64,000 nt of DNA, from assembly GCA_002966495.1 (NCBI GenBank), contig CP016490.1, positions 1,178,001 to 1,242,000 on the forward strand, written 5' to 3'. A program made the position numbers and the translations under genes. The notes under the pieces were generated by a model. It searched no databases. It saw nothing but the letters and a program-made list of their open reading frames with translations, and had not been told where the DNA came from. The stretch comes from Halomonas sp. GFAJ-1. Lineage in GTDB: Bacteria; Pseudomonadota; Gammaproteobacteria; Pseudomonadales; Halomonadaceae. Of the stretch, positions 1 through 8,564 are shown piece by piece; positions within the stretch are counted from its first letter, which is position 1; every line of letters begins with the position of its first letter.

Positions 1-1083
1 GCTTTCGCGGATGTTGTGCATGTGGCTGATGACCTCATTGACCACGCTGCCGCCTTGTTCTGCGCTATGGGCGGCATCACGAGCCACTTGTCGTGCTTGG
101 GTGGTGTTTTCGCTATTGCGCTCCATCGTCGAGGTCATCTCTTCGATGCTGGAAGCGGTTTCGGTTAACGACGCAGACTGCCGTTCAGTGCGTGCGGCAA
201 GGTCTTGGTTACTTTTGGCGATTTCCTGGGCACTGGTAAAGACTTCGCTACTGCTTTCCCGAACGGTCGTCACGGTACCGAGCAAGCTTTGCTGCATGTG
301 ACGTAGAGCAGCGAAAAGAACGCCGATCTCATTACGACCGCGCGTTTCCACGTCTCTGGAAAGGTCGCCTTCCGCCATGCTTTGAAAATGGTCGGTAATA
401 CGGTGCATCGGTCGTATCAGATTAGCGCCTACACCCCAGTAAACCACCACGGTAACCATCAGCGCGATGATGAAGACGGTGATGATAGTCATAGTGGAAA
501 GACTGATAACCGAGTCAAAATTCGCCAGCCGTTCGTTACCTTCTTCTTCTACCCGATGAAAAAAGCCGATGGCATCTTGATAGAAAGCGCTATAAGCCTG
601 GTAAGCGGCATCACGCTGTTCGCGGTAAGCCGTCGCATCGCCTTGCTGCAGTGCAGTGACTTGCCGTAAAAGGTGCTCTTCCAGCAGCGCATCGAAGCTT
701 ACGGCGATAGGCGCAATGACCGTCTCGTGGGCAGGGTTGGCGGGGAGCTTAAGGAAGTTTGAAAACACTTCTTGGGCCGTATTGAGCGAGCTACGCAGCT
801 CAGCAGCGCGCTGTTGCCTCTCTTCAGCGCCCAGTGCTGTTTGCGGCTCAACTAACTCTTCATAGAGGCGTGCCATGCCCAGGCGTGCGCTTTGTAGCGT
901 AGAGTTAGTTCGGTTGAGGCTAGACTGCTGGTTAACATTGACATTAGTGAGCTGCTCAAGGCTTTGTTGGCTGTGGTTGACGGCATAAAGCCCTGTGCCG
1001 CTAAGCACAAGCAGCATAAGCAAGAAAGAGAGTAGCACCAGCGTCCAGCTCATTCTTAACGTCATATTATCTAGTAAACGCAT
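1..1083 (-). CDS. Methyl-accepting chemotaxis protein, C-terminus cut by window edge
   Basis: The first 361 residues of a transmembrane chemoreceptor are present; the reading frame runs off base 1, so the rest of the signalling domain lies outside. It starts at ATG 1083. TM1 is about residues 12-34, followed by a helical periplasmic region of about 160 residues (35-195) with no cysteines or PAS-like pattern, which fits a four-helix-bundle (TarH-type) sensor. TM2 is about 196-218 and a HAMP domain follows (IRPMHRITDHF, then EGDLSRDVETRGRNEIG). The methylation helix region shows AARTERQSASLTETASSIEEM. It sits tail-to-tail with nothing and head-on to the urate permease gene, so a role in purine taxis is possible but is only inferred from position. 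Family call is firm; ligand unknown. Confidence 0.9.
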   Translation of the reverse strand, partial: MRLLDNMTLRMSWTLVLLSFLLMLLVLSGTGLYAVNHSQQSLEQLTNVNVNQQSSLNRTNSTLQSARLGMARLYEELVEPQTALGAEERQQRAAELRSSLNTAQEVFSNFLKLPANPAHETVIAPIAVSFDALLEEHLLRQVTALQQGDATAYREQRDAAYQAYSAFYQDAIGFFHRVEEEGNERLANFDSVISLSTMTIITVFIIALMVTVVVYWGVGANLIRPMHRITDHFQSMAEGDLSRDVETRGRNEIGVLFAALRHMQQSLLGTVTTVRESSSEVFTSAQEIAKSNQDLAARTERQSASLTETASSIEEMTSTMERNSENTTQARQVARDAAHSAEQGGSVVNEVISHMHNIRES

Positions 1084-1249
1084 CGGTATTCCTAAGTTGA
1101 GCCGTAGGAGGATGACCATAAACGCAAAATAGAACTGCCGACGAGTGCAGCAGTTCTATTGCATAAGTTTTGTTGCGCACTTATGGGCGATTACAGGCAG
1201 TGATTAAGTCGTCATAACCTTTTGTTACCCAGGATTTGTGTCACGTTAC

Positions 1250-2719
1250 TTAATCGGCGCTGCTGTTATTTGGGGAGAGCTTTTGGCTCAGTTTGGTGCT
1301 TTCCGCTTTAGCCGCTTCTGCTTCTGCTTCTGCATCCGCTTTGGCAATGGCTTCTCGCTCCTTGGCTTCGTCTGAAAGAGACTTCTTGGGCAGTACGATA
1401 TTGAGTGTGAAGGCCGTGATGGCTGCTACCACAATAGGGGCGCCGCCAATCAGGTCTCTTACTACTTCCGGGAACTGCTCAATAGCGGCGGGAACAGCAG
1501 AGATCCCTAGGCTTAGTGCCAGAGAGAGGCCCACGATGGTCATGTTGCGCGCGGACATTTCATCTTTGACCAGTAGCTGAATGCCGGTCATGGTGATCAT
1601 GCCGAAGACGGTAATCGTTGCACCACCCAGCACAGGGAAGGGAATGGTGGTGATGATAGCGCCAAACTTCGGGCTAAGGCCGGCCACAATCATGAAGATG
1701 CCGGTGAGTGCCAAAACGTAACGGCTAATCACCTTGGTCATCGCAACAATACCCACGTTTTGGCTAAACGTAGAGGTGGGTAACGCGCCAAAGAAAGCGC
1801 TGACGGTGGTGGTTAGACCATTACCCAATAAGCCGCCGGTTAACTCTTTGGTTTTAAGCTCGCGGTTCATGCCCGCGACAGACGTTGCTGACAGGTCGCC
1901 GATGGTTTGGACGGAGTTAATGATGCAGATGACAACCATGGAGGCGATAGCAGCGGTGTGAAACTCTATCTCGAAAGGCATCACTTTGGGTACCGCGCCC
2001 CAGGAAGCGTTCCTAACATTCTCAAAGCTGACCATGCCCATAGAGAGCGAGAGTAAATAGCCCACCACGATACCCACGATGATGGCAGAAAGCTTCACCA
2101 CGCCTTTACCGAACTGAGCAGCAATCAATACGGTAAGTAACGTGACTATCGCTACGAACCAGTTGGAAAGGTCGCCAAAATTGGGAGCGTTCACGTTACC
2201 GCTGCCCGCCATGTAGCGGATGGCAATATCGTAAAGCGAAAGGCCGATAACTAATACCACGGTTCCAGCAACAACGGGCGGAAAGAGGTGGCGAATGTAC
2301 TGGATGAAATAACCCACTACGACCATGGTCATGCCGCCAATCAGCTGCGCGCCAAGAATCCCTTCAATACCGTACTGAGCGCCTACGGCGACTAACGTTG
2401 GTACGTAGGCAAACCCCACGCCGAAAATTGCTGGCAAGCGGGCACCAAATTTCCACACACCGAAAAGGTGAAAAACGGTACAGACCCCAGAAGCCAGTAC
2501 GGCAATCTGAATAAGTAGCAGCCGTTCATCTATGCTTGCACCCACGACACCCGCAACAATGATAGGAGGCGTGATTACACCGGCAACCATCGCCAGAAGA
2601 TGCTGAAGCGATAGGGGAAGGGCCTTCAGAAATGGCGGTTTTCCATAGAAATCAAAGAGCGAGGTGTTGCGCTTGGGCGGTTGATGCTGCTGTCCGGAAG
2701 AGGATGAGGCTTCATTCAT
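1250..2719 (-). CDS. uacT: NCS2-family urate/xanthine:cation symporter
   Basis: A 489-residue inner-membrane permease of the nucleobase-ascorbate transporter (NCS2) family, which imports purines with a cation. About 12-14 hydrophobic segments fill residues 30-450. The NAT signature is seen as SQNVGIVAMTK (Q-N-x-G-x4-T), and QTIGDLSATS matches the conserved acidic motif of TM8. The C-terminal 40 residues are charged and rich in Ala/Glu/Lys. A good ribosome site (GGAG) lies just before ATG 2719. Placement beside urate catabolic genes points to uric acid or xanthine as substrate rather than uracil; this is inference. Two TTGTATACAA-like sites lie upstream. Symbol assigned by context. Confidence 0.85.
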   Translation of the reverse strand: MNEASSSSGQQHQPPKRNTSLFDFYGKPPFLKALPLSLQHLLAMVAGVITPPIIVAGVVGASIDERLLLIQIAVLASGVCTVFHLFGVWKFGARLPAIFGVGFAYVPTLVAVGAQYGIEGILGAQLIGGMTMVVVGYFIQYIRHLFPPVVAGTVVLVIGLSLYDIAIRYMAGSGNVNAPNFGDLSNWFVAIVTLLTVLIAAQFGKGVVKLSAIIVGIVVGYLLSLSMGMVSFENVRNASWGAVPKVMPFEIEFHTAAIASMVVICIINSVQTIGDLSATSVAGMNRELKTKELTGGLLGNGLTTTVSAFFGALPTSTFSQNVGIVAMTKVISRYVLALTGIFMIVAGLSPKFGAIITTIPFPVLGGATITVFGMITMTGIQLLVKDEMSARNMTIVGLSLALSLGISAVPAAIEQFPEVVRDLIGGAPIVVAAITAFTLNIVLPKKSLSDEAKEREAIAKADAEAEAEAAKAESTKLSQKLSPNNSSAD

Positions 2720-2738
2720 AGCGGCTTCTCCTTTGTTT

Positions 2739-2748
2739 TTGTATTCAA
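2739..2748. promoter_or_regulatory. TTGTATACAA-like operator upstream of urate permease
   Basis: TTGTATTCAA, one mismatch from the cluster palindrome, lies about 20 bp before the permease start. A second, weaker copy (CTGTACACAA, two mismatches) is at 2784-2793. Both fit the GntR/FadR-subfamily pattern only loosely; they are supported by recurrence upstream of other genes of the cluster. Confidence 0.45.
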
Positions 2749-2887
2749 TAGTGATGAGCTACTGTGCTTATTATTGGACAGTACTGTACACAAAAAACTA
2801 TTCATCAATAAACACTTTTTGATAAATATATGCGTGCTTTTTGCTAGCCAAATGATGTCGACAATAATTCTCAGGGGTCATTAATTT

Positions 2888-3020
2888 TAGCGCTGGATCG
2901 GCCCGGGCGGCTCAAAGGGACGCGATTTACGCAGATCACCATCGACCGATTTAACTGTTGAGAAATAGTTGCGCGCCGCCGGATGAGGTGCAGAAGCGCT
3001 ATAACGACCCGATTTGGTAG
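2888..3020 (-). pseudogene. Possible 3' remnant of an unidentified gene
   Basis: Within the 460-bp gap between the permease and uraH, the minus strand from about 3020 to the TAA at 2888-2890 is open and has protein-like composition: about 44 codons ending in RKSRPFEPPGPIQR. It has no ATG or GTG start with a ribosome site, and two in-frame TAA codons lie just upstream (near 3060-3070). It could be the tail of a decayed gene; I do not recognise the family. It may also be chance. Confidence 0.25.
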
Positions 3021-3031
3021 GGAAAAATAAA

Positions 3032-3041
3032 ATGTATACAA
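3032..3041. promoter_or_regulatory. TTGTATACAA-like operator upstream of uraH-puuD
   Basis: ATGTATACAA, one mismatch from the cluster palindrome, lies about 140 bp upstream of the uraH start. It is likely a binding site for one of the GntR/FCD regulators encoded in the cluster (inference from the TNGT-N2-ACNA form). Confidence 0.5.
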
Positions 3042-3180
3042 AAAATCTTTGAAATGTTGCGATTTATTATATAAAAATGTTGTCAGTATGTTCTGGGGTA
3101 CTAAGCTTCTTTTATCCCCACTCTGCTTTAGACACTCTGCCGCCCACAGCGGCTTCGTTAGACAGCCTCAGGAGAAACTG

Positions 3181-3534
3181 ATGGGACGCCTTACGACACA
3201 CGTACTAGATACCGCTCAGGGACAGCCTGGAGAAGGTATCAAAATCGAGGTTTACCGTTTAGGAGGCGGGCTTCGCCAGCTTCTTAAGACCGTTGAGACG
3301 AATGATGATGGCCGTTGTGATTCGCCGATACTGGAAGGCAGTGAGCTGGTTACAGGTGAGTATGAGCTGGTGTTTCATGCTGGCGACTATTTAAAGCGTC
3401 AGGGAATAGAGCTGCAAGCACCCAGCTTTCTCGACGTTATCCCGCTGCGTTTCGGGGTGAACGACCCGTCGCAGCACTATCATGTGCCGCTACTGCTTTC
3501 ACCCTATGCTTACTCGACTTACCGCGGCAGCTGA
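3181..3534 (+). CDS. uraH: 5-hydroxyisourate hydrolase (transthyretin-related protein)
   Basis: Hydrolyses 5-hydroxyisourate, the product of urate oxidation, to OHCU. The 117-residue product is the usual length. It begins MGRLTTHVLDTAQG, carrying the N-terminal His of the active site, and ends in the family's diagnostic tetrapeptide YRGS after HYHVPLLLSPYAYST. An upstream in-frame ATG at 3049 exists, but the 44 extra residues are not family-like. ATG 3181 has an AGGAG ribosome site 5-6 bases upstream, so I chose it. The next gene, puuD, makes its substrate. Cytoplasmic; no signal peptide seen from the chosen start. Confidence 0.93.
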   Translation: MGRLTTHVLDTAQGQPGEGIKIEVYRLGGGLRQLLKTVETNDDGRCDSPILEGSELVTGEYELVFHAGDYLKRQGIELQAPSFLDVIPLRFGVNDPSQHYHVPLLLSPYAYSTYRGS

Positions 3535-3612
3535 ACACCGTTCGTTTAGAAAATCCCCTAACAATGCTTATATAGCCGCCCTAAAACAATCATACGAGGC
3601 GAGGAAACCCCG

Positions 3613-4821
3613 ATGCAGGCCTACCTAGTTGAATTTGCAAACTTTATGCTGCGCTGGCTGCACGTCATCGCTGCAATCGCCTGGATAGGCGAGTCTATCT
3701 ACTTTGTAATGCTGGATAACGGTCTGAGGAAGCCCAAGGCTGCCGAAGATCGTGAGAAAGGCGTGTTTGGTGAGATGTGGGCCGTACATGGTGGTGGCTT
3801 CTACCATAACCAAAAGTACGCCACGGCGCCGGCCAAACTGCCGGATGACTTGCACTGGTCGTTCTGGAAAGCTTACACCACCTGGCTCTCCGGCTTTGCC
3901 CTGTTCATTATCTTGTATATGGCGAACCCAAGCTTCTACCTGGTCAACCCCAACGCTAACTGGGAGTGGGCCGCCAATTTGGCTGGCTGGGAAGCAAACC
4001 TACTGGCACTAGCATTTTTGTTAGGGGGCTGGGTAGTTTATAACGAGATGTGTAAGCGCATCAGCCCGAACATGGAGCGTGATGGTCTGTTAAGTGTCGG
4101 TGTGGCGGTCATGATGGTCGTGGTCGCCTACTTGAGTACCCAGATGTTCTCAGGCCGCGCGGCTTTCCTGCTGACCGGTGCGGTCATGGCCACCGCGATG
4201 TCGGCGAACGTCTTCTTTTGGATCATCCCTGGCCAGCGCCGCATGGTAAAAGCGATGAAGGCTGGCGAAGCACCGAACCCACTTGACGGTAAGCGCGGTA
4301 AGCAGCGTTCCGTTCATAATACGTACTTTACCCTGCCCGTGGTGCTGCTGATGATCAGCAACCACTACTCGTTTGCTTACACCCATGAGTATGCTTGGGT
4401 GCTGATGGTGCTGTTTATCTTTGCGGGTGCGTTGATTCGTCAATACTTCGTCCTCATGCATCAGGGTAAGATACAGCCTGCTTATCCGGCGGTAGGTGTT
4501 GCACTGATTGCCGTTGCCTTTTGGGTGGCGATGCCGTCTCAAACAGCCTCTTCTAGCGCGCAACAAATAGAGGGTGATGGTCCAGATATCACCGAGGTAA
4601 CGGCGCTGATTAACCAGCACTGTGTAGCCTGCCATGCGCAGTCACCCACGCAGCCTGGCTTCTCAGCCCCACCTGCCGGAGTAATGTATGACAGTGTGGA
4701 GCAAATCCTGCTGCAGAAAGAGCGCACGCAGCAAGTGGTGCAGAGTGGCTACATGCCGCTGGGCAACATGACCAATATGACGGACGAAGAGCGGGCGGTG
4801 ATTCAAGCCTGGTCGGAGTAG
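3613..4821 (+). CDS. puuD: Membrane-bound urate hydroxylase with C-terminal cytochrome c
   Basis: Oxidises urate to 5-hydroxyisourate and passes electrons to a C-terminal cytochrome, unlike soluble uricase. The 402-residue protein begins with MLRWLHVIAAIAWIGESIYF, typical of PuuD, and has about eight membrane segments up to residue 310. A periplasmic cytochrome c domain follows: CVACH at residues 337-341 binds haem and the Met in SGYMPLGN (about 381) is the likely sixth ligand. An AGGCGAGGAAA ribosome site precedes ATG 3613. It follows uraH by 78 bp, probably co-transcribed, and is closed by a strong terminator. This choice of enzyme implies that urate oxidation feeds the respiratory chain. 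Confidence 0.93.
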   Translation: MQAYLVEFANFMLRWLHVIAAIAWIGESIYFVMLDNGLRKPKAAEDREKGVFGEMWAVHGGGFYHNQKYATAPAKLPDDLHWSFWKAYTTWLSGFALFIILYMANPSFYLVNPNANWEWAANLAGWEANLLALAFLLGGWVVYNEMCKRISPNMERDGLLSVGVAVMMVVVAYLSTQMFSGRAAFLLTGAVMATAMSANVFFWIIPGQRRMVKAMKAGEAPNPLDGKRGKQRSVHNTYFTLPVVLLMISNHYSFAYTHEYAWVLMVLFIFAGALIRQYFVLMHQGKIQPAYPAVGVALIAVAFWVAMPSQTASSSAQQIEGDGPDITEVTALINQHCVACHAQSPTQPGFSAPPAGVMYDSVEQILLQKERTQQVVQSGYMPLGNMTNMTDEERAVIQAWSE

Positions 4822-4851
4822 TCATCTGATGTAATGTGTTGCTGTAGCGAC

Positions 4852-4889
4852 GCCCACAGCCTGCCGTATGGCGGACTGTGGGCTTTTTT
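4852..4889 (+). terminator. Rho-independent terminator after puuD
   Basis: Stem GCCCACAG...CTGTGGGC with an inner CTGCC/GGCGG pairing (4852-4883), then six T. It ends the uraH-puuD unit. Confidence 0.85.
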
Positions 4890-4952
4890 ATGGGCTGTTT
4901 TTACGAGCTGCTTTTACGATTATGCTTCGTGCGATGAAAGTCATTCCTGAAT

Positions 4953-4962
4953 ACGTATACAA
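4953..4962. promoter_or_regulatory. GTATAC operator at the GntR regulator start
   Basis: ACGTATACAA has the intact GTATAC core and right half of the cluster palindrome (two mismatches in ten). It lies about 35 bp before the preferred GTG start, a position suited to autoregulation. Confidence 0.4.
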
Positions 4963-4997
4963 TAGTGGTTAGATTAGGCATACAAGGTGTATCTATC

Positions 4998-5741
4998 GTG
5001 GAGCAAGAAGTGAGTTTCAGTGGCATAAAGAAGCCGAATTCCAAACGCTTAGGTAAAAACGGAGATGGCGCCGAGCGCCACGAGGTTATCTATCAGGCGA
5101 TTAGCGATGCGATTATCAAGCAGCAGCTCCACCCGGGCGCCAGGTTGCGCGAAGACGCTTTAACGGAAGTGTTTAATGTCAGCCGAACGGGGATACGCAA
5201 AATTTTGCAGCGTTTGGCGATGGAGCAGCTGGTGACGATTACTCCGAGACGCGGGGCTAGCGTGACGCGGCCCACGGCCGCAGAAGCGCGCGATGTATTT
5301 GCAGCCCGCAAGATGGTGGAGTGCGGTTTGATGCCTGAGACAGCGCTGCATATTACGCCACAAGATGTACTTGAACTGCGCGACATGGCCAAGCGAGAGC
5401 ATAAAGCACTGAGAGCCGGTGAGCAGAGTACCGCGATCAAACTGTCAGCCGCCTTTCATGAGCGCTTGGCGCAACTGTCGGGTAATGCCACCTTGGCCGC
5501 CTTCGTTAGCCAGCTCTGTTCGCGCTCCTCCTTAATTCTTGCGGTGTACGGAAGTAAAGGGCACCTGGGCTGTGAATCGCATGACCATGATGACCTGATT
5601 GACTATTTAGCCGCAGGCGAGGGTGAAAAAGCCAAAGCGTTTATGCTGCATCATTTGAATGAAATCGAGTCATCGCTCTCTTTTCTAGAGGAGGAGGCGT
5701 TTGCCCCCGACCTACACCAAATATTTGGCATAACGTCTTAA
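4998..5741 (+). CDS. GntR/FCD-family transcriptional regulator
   Basis: DNA-binding regulator of the FadR subfamily. A winged helix-turn-helix (VIYQAISDAII through VFNVSRTGIRKILQRLA) occupies about residues 25-85, followed by an all-helical FCD ligand domain (FAARKMVECGL, FHERLAQLSGN, HDDLIDYLAAGEGEKA). FCD domains usually bind small carboxylates, often with a metal. An upstream GTG at 4965 gives 11 more residues, but the GTG at 4998 has an AAGGTG ribosome site at the right distance. It lies alone between terminator and puuE and is likely the regulator that reads the TTGTATACAA sites; effector unknown (urate, allantoin or glyoxylate are candidates). Confidence 0.85.
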   Translation: MEQEVSFSGIKKPNSKRLGKNGDGAERHEVIYQAISDAIIKQQLHPGARLREDALTEVFNVSRTGIRKILQRLAMEQLVTITPRRGASVTRPTAAEARDVFAARKMVECGLMPETALHITPQDVLELRDMAKREHKALRAGEQSTAIKLSAAFHERLAQLSGNATLAAFVSQLCSRSSLILAVYGSKGHLGCESHDHDDLIDYLAAGEGEKAKAFMLHHLNEIESSLSFLEEEAFAPDLHQIFGITS

Positions 5742-5832
5742 TAAAATGAGCGTAGCAGTGGTGAATAATAGCGGCGGTGAAGGAGGTTCAGCTAAGCACT
5801 TGCGCTAAATATGAGTACAGTTTATCTTGTTG

Positions 5833-5842
5833 TTGTATACAA
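5833..5842. promoter_or_regulatory. Exact TTGTATACAA operator upstream of puuE
   Basis: A perfect ten-base palindrome 61 bp upstream of puuE. It has the form TNGT-N2-ACNA expected of FadR-subfamily GntR operators. One of two exact copies I found; the other is upstream of uraD/tsx. Confidence 0.65.
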
Positions 5843-5902
5843 AAATATTGGTAATGTTCGGGTTTCTTACCGGCATGCTGTCTTCAACAAGGGACTTACA
5901 TC

Positions 5903-6853
5903 ATGTATTCGCCTGATTACCCTCGTGATCTGGTCGGCTACGGCCGCAATCCTCCTCATGCTAACTGGCCCGGCAAGGCGAAAATTGCCGTTCAATTTGT
6001 GCTGAATTATGAAGAGGGTGGAGAGAATTCAGTACTGCACGGTGATGCTGGCTCCGAGCAGTTCCTTTCTGAAATACTGGGCGCTCCTGCCTTCCCAGAT
6101 CGTCACCTTAGCATGGAGTCGATCTATGAGTACGGTTCGCGCAGCGGTGTGTGGCGCATCTTGCGTGAGTTTGAACGTCGCAATCTGCCCCTGACGGTTT
6201 TCGGTGTAGCCATGGCGCTGGAGCGTCACCCCGAGGTTGCCCATGCGTTCAAAGAGCTGGGCCACGAGATCGCCTGCCATGGCTACCGCTGGATTAACTA
6301 TCAAGAAGTGCCAGAAGCGGTAGAGCGCGAGCATATGCAGCGCGCTATTGAAGTGTTCCAGAACCTTTACGGTGAAAAACCGCTGGGTTGGTATACCGGC
6401 CGTGATAGCCCCAATACGCGTCGCTTAGTACTCGATCAAGGCGGCTTCCTGTATGACAGCGACTATTACGGTGATGATCTACCTTTCTGGACGCGGGAGC
6501 AGGATAGTCAGGGTGATACCCACACTCATTTAGTGGTGCCTTATACGTTGGACTCCAACGATATGCGCTTCGCCTCTCCACAAGGTTTTAATACCGCAGA
6601 CCACTTCTTTACGTATCTGCGTGACGCCTTTGATGTCTTATATGCCGAAGGTGATGACGCGCCAAAAATGCTCTCTATTGGCCTGCACTGCCGTTTGATT
6701 GGCCGCCCCGGGCGTTTTCGCGCGTTGCAGCGTTTTCTTGACCACATTGAAGCCCATGACCGTGTCTGGGTGACTCGGCGCGTGGATATTGCGCGCCATT
6801 GGGCCGAGCACCATCCTGCCCGTTTTGCAGCTCGTTCTGAAGAGAGCAGGTGA
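5903..6853 (+). CDS. puuE: Allantoinase, polysaccharide-deacetylase type
   Basis: Opens the allantoin ring to allantoate using a metal-independent enzyme related to polysaccharide deacetylases. The 316-residue product matches PuuE in length and in its start, with YPRDLVGYGRNPPHANWPG, then FVLNYEEGGE, and later GHEIACHGYRW, YTGRDSPNTRRL and SIGLHCRLIGRPGR. The ribosome site is weak. The following IclR gene begins 3 bp after the stop, so the two are one unit. An exact operator palindrome lies 61 bp upstream. It acts after UraD and supplies allantoate. Confidence 0.92.
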   Translation: MYSPDYPRDLVGYGRNPPHANWPGKAKIAVQFVLNYEEGGENSVLHGDAGSEQFLSEILGAPAFPDRHLSMESIYEYGSRSGVWRILREFERRNLPLTVFGVAMALERHPEVAHAFKELGHEIACHGYRWINYQEVPEAVEREHMQRAIEVFQNLYGEKPLGWYTGRDSPNTRRLVLDQGGFLYDSDYYGDDLPFWTREQDSQGDTHTHLVVPYTLDSNDMRFASPQGFNTADHFFTYLRDAFDVLYAEGDDAPKMLSIGLHCRLIGRPGRFRALQRFLDHIEAHDRVWVTRRVDIARHWAEHHPARFAARSEESR

Positions 6854-6856
6854 GCC

Positions 6857-7633
6857 ATGAGGGTCAAGGACGAGCAGCAGCGGCTGATTCCCGCGCTTGA
6901 GCGGGGGCTGATGATTTTGATGGAGTTAAACCGTCATCATCGTGAGATGAGTTTTGGCGAAATCGTTAAGCGCGTCGGTTTTCCCCAGTCAACCACCTAC
7001 CGAACGGTACAAACGCTAGAGCACATGGGCTTTTTGCGCCATCACCCGGTCACGGGGCTGTACTCATTAGGCGTCAACGTGCTGCGTTTAGGCTTTGAGT
7101 ACGTGGCGTCGCTGGATGTCGTTCAAGTGGGGCAGCCGGTGATAGAGGCGCTGTGCGAAGTCACCGGTTGCTCAAGTCATATCGCGATTCGCGATGGCCG
7201 CGACGCTGTCTATGTCGCGCGGGTGGGGGCAACAAACGCTACCGTCCGCCGCGTGAGTGTTGGCACGCGTTTACCTCTACACCGTACAGGGTTGGGGCGG
7301 ATGTTATTGGCCGAACTCTCCTATGAAGAGTTTGAGACGCTTTATCCCTCCGGTGAGTTGCTAGACAACAAGCCAGGCACGCCAGCGAATCGTGATGCGT
7401 TGTGGGAGCTAGTGCAAGAAGACCGCCGCCGAGGCTATGTCATCGCTGACTCTTATTTTCATTTTGGTATCTCTTCGATTGTCTATCCGCTCTATAACCA
7501 AGACGGGGCGATGGAGGGCGTTGTCAGCATTATGGTGCCGGTGCACGAGATTCCCGAAGATGCCCACGGTCAGCTGCAGGAGCGGGTGGCTGAGGCCGCA
7601 GCGAATATTTCAAGCATGCTAGGCCACGGTTAA
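6857..7633 (+). CDS. IclR-family transcriptional regulator
   Basis: A 258-residue regulator with an N-terminal winged helix (MSFGEIVKRVGFPQSTTYRTVQTLEHMGFL, quoted in parts: FGEIVKRVGFPQSTTYRTV) at about residues 10-75 and a C-terminal IclR effector domain (IRDGRDAVYVARV, RLPLHRTGLGRMLLAEL, ISSIVYPL). The gene lies 3 bp after puuE and before allE-allA, as AllR-type glyoxylate/allantoin-responsive repressors do. The specific effector is inferred from position. ATG 6857 is preceded by GAGCAGGTGAGCC. Confidence 0.88.
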   Translation: MRVKDEQQRLIPALERGLMILMELNRHHREMSFGEIVKRVGFPQSTTYRTVQTLEHMGFLRHHPVTGLYSLGVNVLRLGFEYVASLDVVQVGQPVIEALCEVTGCSSHIAIRDGRDAVYVARVGATNATVRRVSVGTRLPLHRTGLGRMLLAELSYEEFETLYPSGELLDNKPGTPANRDALWELVQEDRRRGYVIADSYFHFGISSIVYPLYNQDGAMEGVVSIMVPVHEIPEDAHGQLQERVAEAAANISSMLGHG

Positions 7634-7683
7634 GCCGACTGAGTGGATGCCATAGCAATATATTAATGACAAAAGGAAAGACA

Positions 7684-8520
7684 ATGACCAAGCGCAACTA
7701 CTACGCTCCGCAAGGGGGGCATCCGGCACAAACACAATTGCTGTCGGACCGCGCCGTATTTACTGAAGCCTACGCAGTGATACCCAAAGGGGTCATGCGC
7801 GACATCGTGACCAGCAACCTCCCTTTTTGGGATAAAACGCGCCTGTGGGTGTTGTCACGGCCACTGTCGGGGTTTGCCGAAACGTTCTCCCAATACATTA
7901 TGGAAGTCTCCCCCGGTGGCGGCAGTGAAAAGCCAGAGCCCGACCCCGCAGCGGAGGGCGTGCTGTTCATCGTTGAAGGGGAGTTAACGCTTACCTTGAA
8001 AGGCGAGAAGCACGTGATGCAGCCCGGTGGTTATGCCTTTTTACCCCCGGGTACCCGCTGGGAAGCGCATAACACGTCTGACGCGCCGGTGCGCTTTCAC
8101 TGGGTGCGCAAAGCCTACGAGCAGGTTGAAGGCATCGAGGTGCCAGCGCCTTTCGTCACCAATGAGAACGATATCGAGCCAACGGCGATGCCGGGCACTG
8201 ATGAAAAGTGGGTCACCACGCGCTTTGTCGACCCCGCAGACATTCGCCATGACATGCACGTCAATATCGTGACCTTCCAGCCCGGCGCAGTGATTCCCTT
8301 CGATGAAACACACGTCATGGAGCATGGGCTTTACGTGCTAGAAGGGAAGGCGGTCTATCACCTGAACCAGAACTGGGTAGAGGTTGAGGCCGGCGACTTT
8401 ATGTGGCTGCGTGCCTTCTGCCCCCAGGCGTGCTACGCCGGTGGCCCAGGGCCGTTCCGCTATTTACTTTATAAAGACGTTAATCGCCACATGAAATTAG
8501 GCGGCGTTGGCCCGCGCTAA
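7684..8520 (+). CDS. allE: (S)-ureidoglycine aminohydrolase (bicupin)
   Basis: Releases ammonia from (S)-ureidoglycine to give (S)-ureidoglycolate. The 278-residue product has two cupin folds: the first around GGGSEKPEPDPAAEGVLF...VEGELTLTL (residues ~80-140) and the second, metal-binding, around FDETHVMEHGLYVLEGKAVYHL (quoted in parts: ETHVMEHGLYVLEG). Length and the ending RHMKLGGV fit AllE/YlbA. ATG 7666 is in frame, but ATG 7684 has an AAAGGAAAG ribosome site before it, so I preferred it. It is followed 44 bp later by allA. It needs ureidoglycine made by an allantoate amidohydrolase, which is not in this window. Confidence 0.9.
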   Translation: MTKRNYYAPQGGHPAQTQLLSDRAVFTEAYAVIPKGVMRDIVTSNLPFWDKTRLWVLSRPLSGFAETFSQYIMEVSPGGGSEKPEPDPAAEGVLFIVEGELTLTLKGEKHVMQPGGYAFLPPGTRWEAHNTSDAPVRFHWVRKAYEQVEGIEVPAPFVTNENDIEPTAMPGTDEKWVTTRFVDPADIRHDMHVNIVTFQPGAVIPFDETHVMEHGLYVLEGKAVYHLNQNWVEVEAGDFMWLRAFCPQACYAGGPGPFRYLLYKDVNRHMKLGGVGPR

Positions 8521-8564
8521 GGCGTTAAATAACAGTGCGGTTGATACACACTTAGGAGCCAGCA

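Noticed and set aside
4150..4635. 161-codon minus-strand frame opposite puuD
   Set aside because: Antisense shadow of a conserved gene with no family features.
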